A stretch of 64,000 nucleotides of DNA, from the NCBI GenBank assembly GCA_035342095.1, contig DAOQWL010000015.1, forward strand, positions 1 through 64,000, written 5' to 3'. This document shows, piece by piece, positions 51,817 to 61,041 of the stretch. The notes below the pieces were generated by a model, which worked only from the letters and a program-made list of their open reading frames with translations, did no database searches and was not told where the DNA came from. Both the position numbers and the translations under genes were made by a program. This DNA is from PLanc-01 sp035342095. Lineage in GTDB: Bacteria; Planctomycetota; Phycisphaerae; Sedimentisphaerales; Anaerobacaceae. Every line of letters starts with the position of its first letter. Position 1 is the first letter of the stretch.

Positions 51817-54183
51817 ATGATGAACGAACGAGTCGCGAGACTGCGCCAACAAAGTATCGACACCAAGCCCAGCATCTCCGCCGAGCGAGCGGAACTAATC
51901 ACTGCGTTCTACCAGAGCGACATCCCCATGCGGGAGTCCGTGCCGGTCTGCAGGGCACTGGCCTTCAGGCACCTCATGGAGAACAAGACGATCTGCATCA
52001 ACGAGGGGGAGCTGATCGTCGGCGAGAAAGGCCCGTCCCCGAAGGCGACGCCCACCTATCCCGAGCTGTGCTGTCACAGCCTGCAGGACCTGCAGATTCT
52101 GAACGACCGCGAGAAGACCGCGTTCTCCGTCTCGGAGGAAGTCCGGCGGGTGTACCGCGAAAAGATCATCCCCTTCTGGTCGGGCAAAACCATGCGGGAC
52201 CGGATGTTCCGGGCCGTGGACGCCAGTTGGCTAGCGGCCTACGAGGCCGGGATGTTCACCGAGTTCATGGAGCAGCGGTCGCCCGGCCACACCGTCCTGG
52301 ACAACAAGATCTACCGCAAGGGCATGCTCGACTTCAAGCAGGACATCCAACGCATCCTGGACAGCCTGGACTACCTGAACGATCCGCAGTTCTACGCGAA
52401 ACAGCAAGAACTCAAGGCCATGCTCATCTGCGCGGACGCTCTGATCCGGTTCGCCCAGCGCCACGCAGAGAAGGCTCGCGACCTGGCGGCGAAGGAATCC
52501 AATCCGCAGCGTAAGGCCGAGCTGGAGCGGATCGCCGACGTCTGTTCGCGCGTCCCGGCCCATGCCCCTCGCGACTTCTGGGAGGCACTCCAGTACTACT
52601 GGTTCGTCCACCTTGGCGTCACGACCGAGATGAATCCGTGGGACTCCTTCTGCCCAGGCCGGCTCGACCAGCACCTGTACCCGTTCTACAGAAAAGGAGT
52701 GGAAGAGGGGACACTGACTCATGAGCAGGCGGAGGAACTGCTCCAGTGCTTCTGGGTCAAGTTCAACAACCAGCCGGCGCCGCCGAAAGTCGGAGTCACC
52801 GCTGCCGAGAGCGGCACATATACCGACTTCGCTCAAATCAACAGCGGCGGCATGAAAGAGGACGGTTCCGACGGCGTCAACGACGTGACCTATCTCGTGC
52901 TCGACGTGATCGAGCAGATGCGGTTGGTGCAGCCGAGCTCCTCGATCCAGGTGAGCAAGAAGAATCCCGACCGGTTCATCAAGCGAGCCGCGAAGATCAT
53001 CCGCACGGGTTTCGGCCAGCCTTCGGTCTTCAACAGCGACCTGATCGTCCAGGAGCTAATCCGCATGGGCAAGTCCGTCGCCGACGCCCGCAACGGCGGC
53101 TCCAGCGGCTGCGTCGAGGTCGGCGCCTTCGGCAAGGAGGCCTACATCCTCACCGGCTACTTCAACCTGCCCAAGGTCCTGGAGCTGACGCTGAACAACG
53201 GCGTGGACCCCAGAACGGGCAAGCAGATCGGCCTGCAAACGGGCGACCCCGAGCAATTGGGTTCGTTTGAGCAGCTCTTCGAGGCCTTCCGCCGCCAGGT
53301 GAATCACCTGATCGACGTCAAGATGAAGGGCAACAATATCATCGAGCGGCTCTACGCGACCTACATGCCCGCGCCCTTCCTGTCGATCCTGATCGACGAC
53401 TGCGTCGCGACGGGCCGGGACTACCACGATGGCGGACCCCGTTACAACACCAACTACATCCAGGGCGTCGGCGTCGGCACCATCACGGACGCCTTGGCCG
53501 CGATCAAGTTCCACGTCTTCGACAACAAGACCGTCTCGATGCACGACCTGCTGGCGGCGCTGAAGGCCGATTTCAACGGCCATGAGACGCTCCGACAGAC
53601 CCTCCTCCAGCGAACACCCAAATACGGCAACGACGACGACTACGCCGACGAGATCATGCGATCGGTTTTCGAGACGTACTTCCAGGCGGTGGACGGCCGG
53701 CCCAACACCAAAGGCGGCAAGTACCGCGTCAACCTGTTGCCGACTACGGTCCACGTCTACTTCGGGTCGGTCATGGGCGCGACGCCCGACGGCCGCAAGG
53801 CGGGTCTACCTTTGTCCGAGGGCATCTCACCCGTCCAGGGCGCGGACCGCCAGGGTCCCACCGCGGTGCTGAAATCCGCGGCCAAGATGGACCACAGCCG
53901 GACCGGAGGCACCCTGCTGAACATGAAGTTCACCCCCGCCCTCCTGGACGGCGACGACGGCCTCGACAACCTCACGCACCTGATCCGCTCCTATTTCCGT
54001 CTGGACGGCCACCACATCCAGTTCAACGTAGTGGACGCCGAGACGCTTCGCAGGGCCCAGGCCCGGCCGGAGGAGTATCAGAACCTGATCGTCCGCGTAG
54101 CAGGCTACAGCGACTACTTCGTCGATCTGGGCGAGGCCCTCCAGAACGAGATCATCGCCCGCACCGAGCAGAGGGCGTTTTAG
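51817..54183 (+). CDS. Glycyl radical enzyme (PFL-like; hydroxyproline/glycerol dehydratase group)
   Basis: The 788-residue protein has the active-site Cys432 in SGCVEVGAFGKEAY and the glycyl-radical loop RVAGYSDYF with Gly763, 25 residues from the C-terminus. The GCVE motif with a following Glu/Lys excludes pyruvate formate-lyase (which has CC) and places it with the dehydratase/lyase group. The stretch GKEAYILTGYFN looks closest to trans-4-hydroxyproline dehydratase, but the substrate needs structural comparison. The start at 51817 has AGGTGG 8 nt upstream; a GTG lies at 51805. Activity requires strict anaerobiosis. Confidence 0.9.
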   Translation: MMNERVARLRQQSIDTKPSISAERAELITAFYQSDIPMRESVPVCRALAFRHLMENKTICINEGELIVGEKGPSPKATPTYPELCCHSLQDLQILNDREKTAFSVSEEVRRVYREKIIPFWSGKTMRDRMFRAVDASWLAAYEAGMFTEFMEQRSPGHTVLDNKIYRKGMLDFKQDIQRILDSLDYLNDPQFYAKQQELKAMLICADALIRFAQRHAEKARDLAAKESNPQRKAELERIADVCSRVPAHAPRDFWEALQYYWFVHLGVTTEMNPWDSFCPGRLDQHLYPFYRKGVEEGTLTHEQAEELLQCFWVKFNNQPAPPKVGVTAAESGTYTDFAQINSGGMKEDGSDGVNDVTYLVLDVIEQMRLVQPSSSIQVSKKNPDRFIKRAAKIIRTGFGQPSVFNSDLIVQELIRMGKSVADARNGGSSGCVEVGAFGKEAYILTGYFNLPKVLELTLNNGVDPRTGKQIGLQTGDPEQLGSFEQLFEAFRRQVNHLIDVKMKGNNIIERLYATYMPAPFLSILIDDCVATGRDYHDGGPRYNTNYIQGVGVGTITDALAAIKFHVFDNKTVSMHDLLAALKADFNGHETLRQTLLQRTPKYGNDDDYADEIMRSVFETYFQAVDGRPNTKGGKYRVNLLPTTVHVYFGSVMGATPDGRKAGLPLSEGISPVQGADRQGPTAVLKSAAKMDHSRTGGTLLNMKFTPALLDGDDGLDNLTHLIRSYFRLDGHHIQFNVVDAETLRRAQARPEEYQNLIVRVAGYSDYFVDLGEALQNEIIARTEQRAF

Positions 54184-54267
54184 CGGCGATTCCTTTGCAT
54201 CCGCCAGAGAAACAAGGTATCATCTTCTCAGCAGGCGACTGAGAGTCGGTTGCTGGGAAGGAGTTGT

Positions 54268-54516
54268 ATGCCTGTCATCTTGCGCGTCAAGGGATACAGG
54301 TTCTGGTTTTATGAAACCGATCTTGATGAACCCGCGCACGTGCATGTTGGCAAAGAAGACCAAGACGCAAAGTACTGGCTCGACCCTGTGACGGTGGCAC
54401 AGGCGGGCAGATTCAGGCCTGTAGACCTCCGCGAGATCGAACATATCATCAAGGACAACCTCGATTTCCTGTTGCGTGCGTGGGAAAAGGAGCAGAACAA
54501 ACGTGCTCACGGTTAA
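54268..54516 (+). CDS. DUF4160-family small protein
   Basis: The 82-residue product has the DUF4160 pattern VKGYRFWFYETDLDEPAHVH, then VGKEDQDAKYWLDPV and LREIEHIIKDNLDFLL. AAGGAG lies 6 nt before the ATG. DUF4160 genes are usually paired with a second small gene, often DUF2442, in a layout like toxin-antitoxin modules. Here the next gene overlaps it by 14 nt. Confidence 0.8.
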   Translation: MPVILRVKGYRFWFYETDLDEPAHVHVGKEDQDAKYWLDPVTVAQAGRFRPVDLREIEHIIKDNLDFLLRAWEKEQNKRAHG

Positions 54517-54826
54517 AGCAAGAATCCCGCAAACAGCAGATCGCTCACCGGTCCTGCCTGTCGTCATCCCGGATTTGAGCGAGGTGAGAGCCTTTGCCAA
54601 CCATCTCCATGCTGCTGGAAGGCACTGGCAGGGTGAGATCTTCGGCTGGCAGGCGGAGTACACGCCCGAGAGGCGAAAGAAACCCCCTGGCTCGAGAATG
54701 CGGTTCACTCCCGCGGACTTCTGGATCGGCGAGAGTGGTATCTGGTTCTATTCTCTCATGTGGGAACGCGGGAAGAACAAGGAACCTGTCGAGTTTCTAG
54801 ACGACCGAGGGATCGTCAAGGAATGA
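54503..54826 (+). CDS. Small partner protein of the DUF4160 gene
   Basis: The 107-residue product (GTG start at 54503 with AGGAG 10 nt upstream) contains RMRFTPADFWIGESGIWFYS, then LMWERGKNKEPVEFLDD. It does not look like the DUF2442 family that normally pairs with DUF4160. The overlap with the preceding gene makes co-translation likely. Function unknown; a toxin or antitoxin role is possible. Confidence 0.55.
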   Translation: MLTVKARIPQTADRSPVLPVVIPDLSEVRAFANHLHAAGRHWQGEIFGWQAEYTPERRKKPPGSRMRFTPADFWIGESGIWFYSLMWERGKNKEPVEFLDDRGIVKE

Positions 54827-55615
54827 TCGGATTATCTGCCTTAAGGAAGAGTCTGACCAAACGTCCAAACCGTCCCAGCAGAGGCACCAAGACCCGACGA
54901 TGAGCATTATCGTCGGTTGATTTGCTTCTATTCCCTCATGTGCGAACATTGTCGAACGGGTCGAGCCTCGCGAGGGTAGAGAACAAGCGATGAACAACCT
55001 GGTCCGGCCTGGATGGTGTACAGGGTCCCATCTTCCGCTACGGTTGGACTGCCCCTGATCACATCGTACATATCACAGGCCCAGAGGAGTGTTCCGTCGG
55101 CGTCCAGGGTGCAAATCTGCCCTGGGTAGGTGGCCAGGTGAATCCGCCCGTTCAAGCCGACAACAGGCGCACAGGTGATGGCGATCTTCGCGTCGAATCG
55201 CCAGCGGAGACAGCCGGTCGTCGGTCCCGCCTGGCGGCTTAGGCCCGATCCGTGACAGTCCACAGCCGCCTGAATCGGAGTCCACTCTGACAGATAGCAT
55301 ACGACAAGCGTGCCCCGATCAAGGAGGTCCTCGCGTCGTTTCGCGGAAACCTCATGGCAGCATCATGGCACAGCAATCTCCAGGTTCACGGGAGACAGCG
55401 GACGGTTTGCGGACGTTCCGCTGCCGGCAGCCAAATACGAAGCTGTAAGCCTATACACAACAAGCACTTACAAACAAACCACGCAGATACCATTGAAATC
55501 CCCCTCTCGGATGAGATACCATATACAGGGCAAACATGCCTTCGGAGGGCAGGGATCGGTTCTCTGCCTCTGAAACGCATGTGCAGGGTGCTTGAAGAGA
55601 GTGGGAAAGCAACGC
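54827..55615. other. Degenerate region
   Basis: It contains a propeller-gene remnant on the minus strand (54928-55263) and otherwise no credible gene. Near 54926 there is a partial copy of the motif coding FYSLM-E found at the end of the preceding gene (near 54747), suggesting local duplication and decay. Confidence 0.5.
54928..55263 (-). pseudogene. Remnant of a PQQ-like beta-propeller gene
   Basis: The frame encodes propeller-type blades (GLNGRIHLATYPGQICTLDA, DGTLLWACDMYDVIRGSPTV, AEDGTLYTIQAG) but has no signal peptide, no good start and less than a third of a propeller. The frame stays open upstream to about 55360 without an ATG. It is probably a truncated, non-functional copy. Confidence 0.5.
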
Positions 55616-56389
55616 ATGGCAGCGGCAATCGTCTGCAGCAGGAAATATGCGTCGAATCACAAACGGACCCAATCCGACACGTGGGAGACCGTTCGAGAAA
55701 GGCTATTGGCAAGACGCATCTGCGATCTCGGGCTTCGGATCAAGGGTTCGCCGGTGGAACCGTTCATCCAGCAACTCAAGCGGGAATTGACGGCCAAGGG
55801 GCTGGGCTTTGCACCCGCCTTCTACCTCACCGATAGTTGGGGTTGTCCGGACCGGGTGCCGACCATTGGCATCCCGTTTTACCTGGTCAACGGCTCGCTT
55901 GGACGGATCGAGAAGGAGCAAAGCGGCAACCTGGAGGACGTCCAGACAATCATGCAACTGCTGCGGCACGAGGCCGGACACGCTATCAACTATGCGTTCC
56001 GGTTGTGGGAGCAGCCGGACTGGAAGAAGACCTTCGGCCCGTTCTCCAAGCCCTATCGGGATGACTTCCAGCCGGACCCACGGAGCCGGAGCTTCGTGCG
56101 GCACATCTGCAGTTGCCTCTACCGGTACACCTACGCACAGAAGCACCCGGATGAGGACTTCGCAGAGACTTTCGCGGTCTGGTTGACTCCTCGTTCCGGC
56201 TGGCGACGCAAGTACCGCGACTGGCCGGCCATCAGGAAACTGCGATATGTGGATCGCCTGATGCACGCGATCAGCGACCGGGAGCCCTTGTGCAGGCGAG
56301 GGAAGCTCGTCAACCCGGTCTCCAAGCTGACCATGCCCCTGGGCGAGCACTATCGTCGCCAGGCCAGAGAATACGGCAGGACCGCCTAA
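55616..56389 (+). CDS. Putative zinc metallopeptidase (HEAGH)
   Basis: The 257-residue soluble protein has HEAGH at 118-122 (MQLLRHEAGHAINYAF) and a downstream Glu in EDFAETFAVWLTP that could complete a zinc site. It matches the pattern of a family described as putative zinc-binding metallopeptidases. It has no signal peptide. ATG at 55616 is used; a TTG at 55592 is upstream. Its stop codon overlaps that of the convergent ATP-grasp gene. Confidence 0.75.
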   Translation: MAAAIVCSRKYASNHKRTQSDTWETVRERLLARRICDLGLRIKGSPVEPFIQQLKRELTAKGLGFAPAFYLTDSWGCPDRVPTIGIPFYLVNGSLGRIEKEQSGNLEDVQTIMQLLRHEAGHAINYAFRLWEQPDWKKTFGPFSKPYRDDFQPDPRSRSFVRHICSCLYRYTYAQKHPDEDFAETFAVWLTPRSGWRRKYRDWPAIRKLRYVDRLMHAISDREPLCRRGKLVNPVSKLTMPLGEHYRRQAREYGRTA

Positions 56390-57456
56390 AAGACAGGCAG
56401 CATGGGCACGCTGACGTCGTAAGGCGGCCCCTCCAGGGCCGCGTCGATGATCATCTGGAGCAACTCCGGGTAGCTGATCCCCGCCTTATCCGCGGATCGA
56501 GCCAGAGCGACGCCCTCCTCCAGAGAAGCGTTGCAGTTGACTTCCAGAACTCGCGGCTGGCCGGCGTCGTCAAGTCGGATATCGACCCGGCCGTAACCCC
56601 AGGCGCTCACCGCCCGCCAGGCACGCATCGCAATATCGCCAATCTGGCGAGCCAGTTCGGGCTCCACAACCGCAGGACAGAGGACCGAGGTCTTCTTGTA
56701 CTCCACTGACGTCTCGATCCACTTGGCGGCGTACGACATGATCGGCGGAATATCCGAGGGCAGCTCCGTGTAGTTGACCTCGGCCAGGGGCATCACTCTG
56801 GCACGTCTGCCCCCCACGATGCCCACGTTGAACTCCCGCCCGGGCAGGAAGCTCTGGACCAGCGCAGGCTGACTGTAGGTCTGTACGATCTGGCGGACCT
56901 GCTGGCGGAGGGCCTTCTTCGAATGCACGATCGAATCCCGATCCAGGCCGATCCCCGAATGCTCTTGGCTGGGCTGAACAATCAGGGGGAACTGCCACTC
57001 GTACTGATCCACATCACCGATCTTCTCCAGCAGCTCCGTACACGGCGGGATCGGAATCCCGGTCCCATGAAACAAGCTCGCGGACATGTGCTTGTACCGG
57101 CTCAGGCCCAACGCCAGCGCGGGCGAGCCCGTTAGCGGAAAGCCCATCATTCGCACCATCGCGGCGAATCGCATCTCGTAGAGCGCGCCGTGAACCACGT
57201 CGTCGTACTGATTGAACACCACATCGGGCACCAGACGGCGCAGCCTCCACTGGAACGCGAAGAGGTCATGCGCCAACGGGAGGACAGAAACGTGATGCCC
57301 CAGGGATCGGAGCACTCGAGCCATATCGCGGATCATGTCCCGCAGGTCCGCCGTGCTGCCTCGGTCTTCCGGCGTATCCGGGATGATCCCCGCCGAGGCG
57401 TTGTACACCAAAGCCACGTGGAGAGACCTGCGAGATCGTGTCGATCGCTTCGCCAT
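56386..57456 (-). CDS. ATP-grasp protein related to D-alanine-D-alanine ligase
   Basis: The 356-residue protein has a Ddl-like order: N-terminal HVALVYNASAGIIPDTPEDR, a central GFPLTGSPALALGLSRYKHM (the Ddl 'G-S-x-x-x-A-x-x-x-x-x-K' segment), an ATP-binding region (FPLIVQPSQEHSGIGLDRDS) and the metal-binding end RVLEVNCNASLEEGVALA. The substrate may be amino acids or peptides other than D-Ala, since there is no cell-wall gene nearby. It is encoded opposite a metallopeptidase; a peptide-ligase/peptidase pair is a plausible but unproven pairing. The start at 57456 has AAGGA upstream. Confidence 0.82.
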   Translation of the reverse strand: MAKRSTRSRRSLHVALVYNASAGIIPDTPEDRGSTADLRDMIRDMARVLRSLGHHVSVLPLAHDLFAFQWRLRRLVPDVVFNQYDDVVHGALYEMRFAAMVRMMGFPLTGSPALALGLSRYKHMSASLFHGTGIPIPPCTELLEKIGDVDQYEWQFPLIVQPSQEHSGIGLDRDSIVHSKKALRQQVRQIVQTYSQPALVQSFLPGREFNVGIVGGRRARVMPLAEVNYTELPSDIPPIMSYAAKWIETSVEYKKTSVLCPAVVEPELARQIGDIAMRAWRAVSAWGYGRVDIRLDDAGQPRVLEVNCNASLEEGVALARSADKAGISYPELLQMIIDAALEGPPYDVSVPMLPVF

Positions 57457-57770
57457 ATTGCCCGTCCTTATACTCCTTGATCTGTTCCCCAAGGTTGCCT
57501 GTCCTCGGGTCCTGCGAGGGTCACACCCCAAACCACGTCGGCCTTGCACATTACAGACAAGACCGCTCTGAGATACTCCCACCCTCGACATTATGTTCCA
57601 CAAAGCCCGAGCCGTCAACCACATCGCTGCGAGATCTCTGCTCGCTGCGCCATTATCGAGTACCGAGGAGTCGGCAATGTCTCGGCCGAGGCTTCCGCCG
57701 AGTGCGGCGGGGCATTATAATGGCGCCACTGCAATGTCATGACGACAAGACCACCAATGAGAGGTGACCT

Positions 57771-59489
57771 ATGAGAAGGCTTCTGTGGCTGTGGGTGGCC
57801 GCGTTTGGGCTCCTTTCGTCTCCGGGCTGCGCCGTGGATTCCCGACAAGAGGACGCCGCCCGGCTCGTCGAAGATTGCCTGGCCAAGGTCGAGCCCCTGA
57901 CGACGCAGGGGAACCGAGTCTACTGGGAGGCGGCCACTACGGGCAAGCCCGAGAAATTCGAGGAGTTCGGACAGCTCCAGGTGGAGATCCGCCGGGCCCA
58001 GAGCGACGCGAACGACTTCGCTCGGCTCAAGGCCATCCGCGACGCGGGGCCCATTCGCAACGCCCGCCTGGCCCGCCAGGTGGACAGGCTCTACTATGCA
58101 CACCTCCAGAACCAGATCAGTCCGGCGTTGATGCAGCGGACCGCTGAACTCGACGCCAGGGTCCAGGAGACCTACAACAGCTATCGCGGCACCATCGACG
58201 GCCGCAAGGTCACCGTCAGCGACATCTATACAATCATGACGACCGAGACCGACGTCGGCAAACGTCAGGCCGCCTGGCGAGCCAGCAAGGAGGTTGGCAA
58301 CGTCATCATCACGGACTTCCTCGAACTGGTCGGCCTGCGGAACCAGGCCGCCCGGCAGCTCGGTTTCGACAACTTCCACACGATGTCCGTCGTCGTCAAC
58401 GAACAGAACGTCGCCGATTTGGACCGGGTCTTCGACGAACTGGACCAACGGACGCGCGAGCCTTATGCCAACCTCAAACGGGAGCTGGACGAGATCCTCG
58501 CGAAGGGCTACGGCGTCTCGCCCGAAGAGCTGATGCCCTGGCACTATCACGACCCGTTCTTCCAGCGTACGCCGCTGGTCTACGAGCTGAACCTGGATCA
58601 GTACTACAAGGGTCGCGACGTTCGAGAACTGGCCCGGACGTACTACGCGAGCGTTGGCCTGCCTATCGACGACATCCTGGCCCGCAGCGATCTGTATGAC
58701 CGCGAAGGCAAGTATCCGCACGCCTTCAGCCACGACGTGGACCGCTGCGGCGACGTTCGCATCCTGGCCAATCTGCAGGACACCGAGCGGTGGATGGAAA
58801 CGATCCTCCACGAGCTGGGCCATGCGGTCTACAGCAAGTACCACGACCGAAGCGAACCCTGGCTGCTGCGGGAGCCCGCGCACAGCTTTGCGACGGAGGC
58901 CATCGCGATGTTCTTCGGCCGGCTCAGCCGCAACGCCGACTGGATGCAGGAGATGCTGGACTTGTCCGACGAGGAAACCGCGAAGGTCAGGACCGTCAGC
59001 GACCGCTACCTGCGATTCCAGCAGGTGCTCGTCGCACGCTGGGCGATGGTGATGTGGCACTTCGAGAAGGCTCTGTACGCCGACCCTGACCAGGATCTGA
59101 ACACCCTCTGGTGGGACCTCGTCGAGACGTACCAGATGCTCCGGCGCCCGCCGGGACCTGCCGATGCAGGCTGGGCCTCCAAGCTGCACTTCGTGGTCGC
59201 CCCCTGCTATTACCACAACTACATGCTCGGCGAGCTGCTCGCCTCCCAGTTGCACAATACCCTCGTACACAAGGTATTGAAGCTTGAATCGGATGCCGGC
59301 CTGAGCTATGTTGGCGACCGGCGCGTGGGACAGTACCTGCGCCGGTACGTCTTCGGTCCCGGCGCCCGCTATCGCTGGGAAGACATGATCGCCCGCGCCA
59401 CGGGCGAGCCGCTGACGCCAGAGTATTTCGTCCAACAGTTCGTCGGAGAACAAACCAGCCACAGAGAACACAGAGGACCCAGAGAATGA
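57771..59489 (+). CDS. Lipoprotein M2/M3-like zinc metallopeptidase
   Basis: The 572-residue product has a lipobox (AAFGLLSSPGC) and a long helical body with the zinc motif HELGH (347-351, in METILHELGHAVYSK) followed by EPAHSFATEAIAMFF carrying the third ligand Glu. The architecture is that of M2/M3-type peptidases (ACE or oligopeptidase family). The C-terminal 12 or so residues (TSHREHRGPRE) are encoded by the palindrome at 59457-59579. GAGAGGTGAC before the ATG is a good ribosome site. Confidence 0.85.
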   Translation: MRRLLWLWVAAFGLLSSPGCAVDSRQEDAARLVEDCLAKVEPLTTQGNRVYWEAATTGKPEKFEEFGQLQVEIRRAQSDANDFARLKAIRDAGPIRNARLARQVDRLYYAHLQNQISPALMQRTAELDARVQETYNSYRGTIDGRKVTVSDIYTIMTTETDVGKRQAAWRASKEVGNVIITDFLELVGLRNQAARQLGFDNFHTMSVVVNEQNVADLDRVFDELDQRTREPYANLKRELDEILAKGYGVSPEELMPWHYHDPFFQRTPLVYELNLDQYYKGRDVRELARTYYASVGLPIDDILARSDLYDREGKYPHAFSHDVDRCGDVRILANLQDTERWMETILHELGHAVYSKYHDRSEPWLLREPAHSFATEAIAMFFGRLSRNADWMQEMLDLSDEETAKVRTVSDRYLRFQQVLVARWAMVMWHFEKALYADPDQDLNTLWWDLVETYQMLRRPPGPADAGWASKLHFVVAPCYYHNYMLGELLASQLHNTLVHKVLKLESDAGLSYVGDRRVGQYLRRYVFGPGARYRWEDMIARATGEPLTPEYFVQQFVGEQTSHREHRGPRE

Positions 59490-59579
59490 ACCGAGAAGAG
59501 AGGCCAAGAAGGTCGGAAAAGCCGGCTCTCTTCAGCTCCTGCATCCATGCTCTCTGTGACTTCTGTGCCCTCTGTGGCT
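59457..59579. repeat. Palindromic repeat with AGCCACAGAG arms
   Basis: The left arm from 59457 (AGCCACAGAGAACACAGAGG) and the right arm ending at 59579 (CCCTCTGTGGCT) are imperfect inverted copies about 29 bp long. A second inverted pair, GAAGAGAG and CTCTCTTC, lies inside. The element spans the end of the peptidase gene and the gap before the symporter. Repeats of this CACAGAG/CTCTGTG type are familiar from planctomycete genomes. Confidence 0.75.
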
Positions 59580-59595
59580 CATGAAGGTGTTCTGA

Positions 59596-61041
59596 ATGAT
59601 CTATCTGATTACGGTTCTCACCTATCTGGCGATCCTGACAGGCATCGGGATCTACAAGTCTCGACAGGTCAAGACCCAGGCGGATTTCGCGGTGGCCGGT
59701 CGGTCGTTGTCGCCCTGGGTGCTGGTCTGCACGATGCTGGCCGCCTGGATCGGCACCGGTTCCATCGTCGGCAACGCCGGCATGACCTATGAAAGCGGGC
59801 TGGCCGCTCTGATTCTGCCCATTGGCAGCGTCATCGGCATGATCCTGCTGACGCGGGTCGCCCCGCGGGCCCGCAACTACGAGGTGTACTCCGTCCCGGA
59901 GATCATCGGCTCCCGGTACGGCCAAGTCGCCAGACTGCTGGCGGTGGGCGCCCTGGTGATCGCGTACATGGTGATCGTGAGCTACCAGTTCGTCGCGCTC
60001 GGCGCCGTCCTGAACGCAATCCTGATCGACAAGACCGGCCAGCCGCTGATCTCCGAGGAGATCGGGAGGATCATCGCGGCTGTCGCCATCATCACGTACA
60101 CGATCCTCGCGGGACTGATGAGCCTCGCGTACACGGACATCGTGACCGGCATCATCATCACTGTGTCCCTCCTGGTCGCGTTTCCCATCCTGTGGAATCA
60201 CGCGGGCGGCTGGTCCGGCCTGGAGACCCGCTTCGCGGAGATGGCCAGGCCCGAGCACATGAAGTTCTGGGGCGTCTTCAGTTGGGCCGAGATCATCAAC
60301 TACACGCTGCCCACCTTCCTGCTGATCATGGGCGACGCGAATCAGTATCAGCGGTTCTTCGCCAGCAAGAGCGCCAAGGGCGCCAAGAGCGCCGTCACCT
60401 TCATGATCTTCGCGGTCCTGGTGATCGAGAGCCTGATCATCCTGGAGGCCTGGATCGCCTCCAGCCTGATCCCGAACGCCGCCGTCGGCAAGTACGTCCT
60501 GATCTATGCCGCGAGGGACTTCATGCCCATGATCCTTGGACTCCTCTTCATGATCACAATCGTGGGCATCATCATCTCGACCGCGGATTCTTTCCTCCTG
60601 ATCCCCGCGACGACCCTCGTTCGCGACATCTACCTGAACCACGTCAATCCGAAGGCCTCCGAACGACGAAAGGTCTTCCTCAGCCGCCTGCTGGTGCTGG
60701 TCCTCGGAGTCATCGCGTATCTCGTATCGCTTTCCTTCGCCCAGTCCACGACGGTCTTCAAGAGGGCGATGTACGCCTACACAATCTACGGAGCAGCCAT
60801 TACCCCCTGTCTCGTAGCCGCACTGTTCTGGAAGCGGGCGACCGGGGCCGGAGCGATTCTCTCCATCGCCGCCGGGACGATCACGGCGCTGACGTGGTCC
60901 GAACTCCAGTCCAGGAACATCCTGCCCGGCTGGGCGGGCGAACTCGACGCAGTCCTACCCGCGATCGTCCTGTCGGTCATCGCCCTGGTCGGCGTCAGTC
61001 TGCTCACGGGGAAGAGGCCTCAGTTACAGGAGAATCGGTGA
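59596..61041 (+). CDS. Sodium:solute symporter family transporter
   Basis: The 481-residue protein has about 13 membrane spans and SSS-family blocks (ADFAVAGRSLSPWVLVCTML, AAWIGTGSIVGNAGMTYESG, AYTDIVTGIIITVSLLVA, LFMITIVGIIISTADSFLLI). The family takes up sugars, amino acids, vitamins or other small molecules with sodium. Its stop overlaps the ATG of the aminopeptidase gene (TGATG), suggesting uptake of peptides or amino acids, an inference. Confidence 0.92.
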   Translation: MIYLITVLTYLAILTGIGIYKSRQVKTQADFAVAGRSLSPWVLVCTMLAAWIGTGSIVGNAGMTYESGLAALILPIGSVIGMILLTRVAPRARNYEVYSVPEIIGSRYGQVARLLAVGALVIAYMVIVSYQFVALGAVLNAILIDKTGQPLISEEIGRIIAAVAIITYTILAGLMSLAYTDIVTGIIITVSLLVAFPILWNHAGGWSGLETRFAEMARPEHMKFWGVFSWAEIINYTLPTFLLIMGDANQYQRFFASKSAKGAKSAVTFMIFAVLVIESLIILEAWIASSLIPNAAVGKYVLIYAARDFMPMILGLLFMITIVGIIISTADSFLLIPATTLVRDIYLNHVNPKASERRKVFLSRLLVLVLGVIAYLVSLSFAQSTTVFKRAMYAYTIYGAAITPCLVAALFWKRATGAGAILSIAAGTITALTWSELQSRNILPGWAGELDAVLPAIVLSVIALVGVSLLTGKRPQLQENR

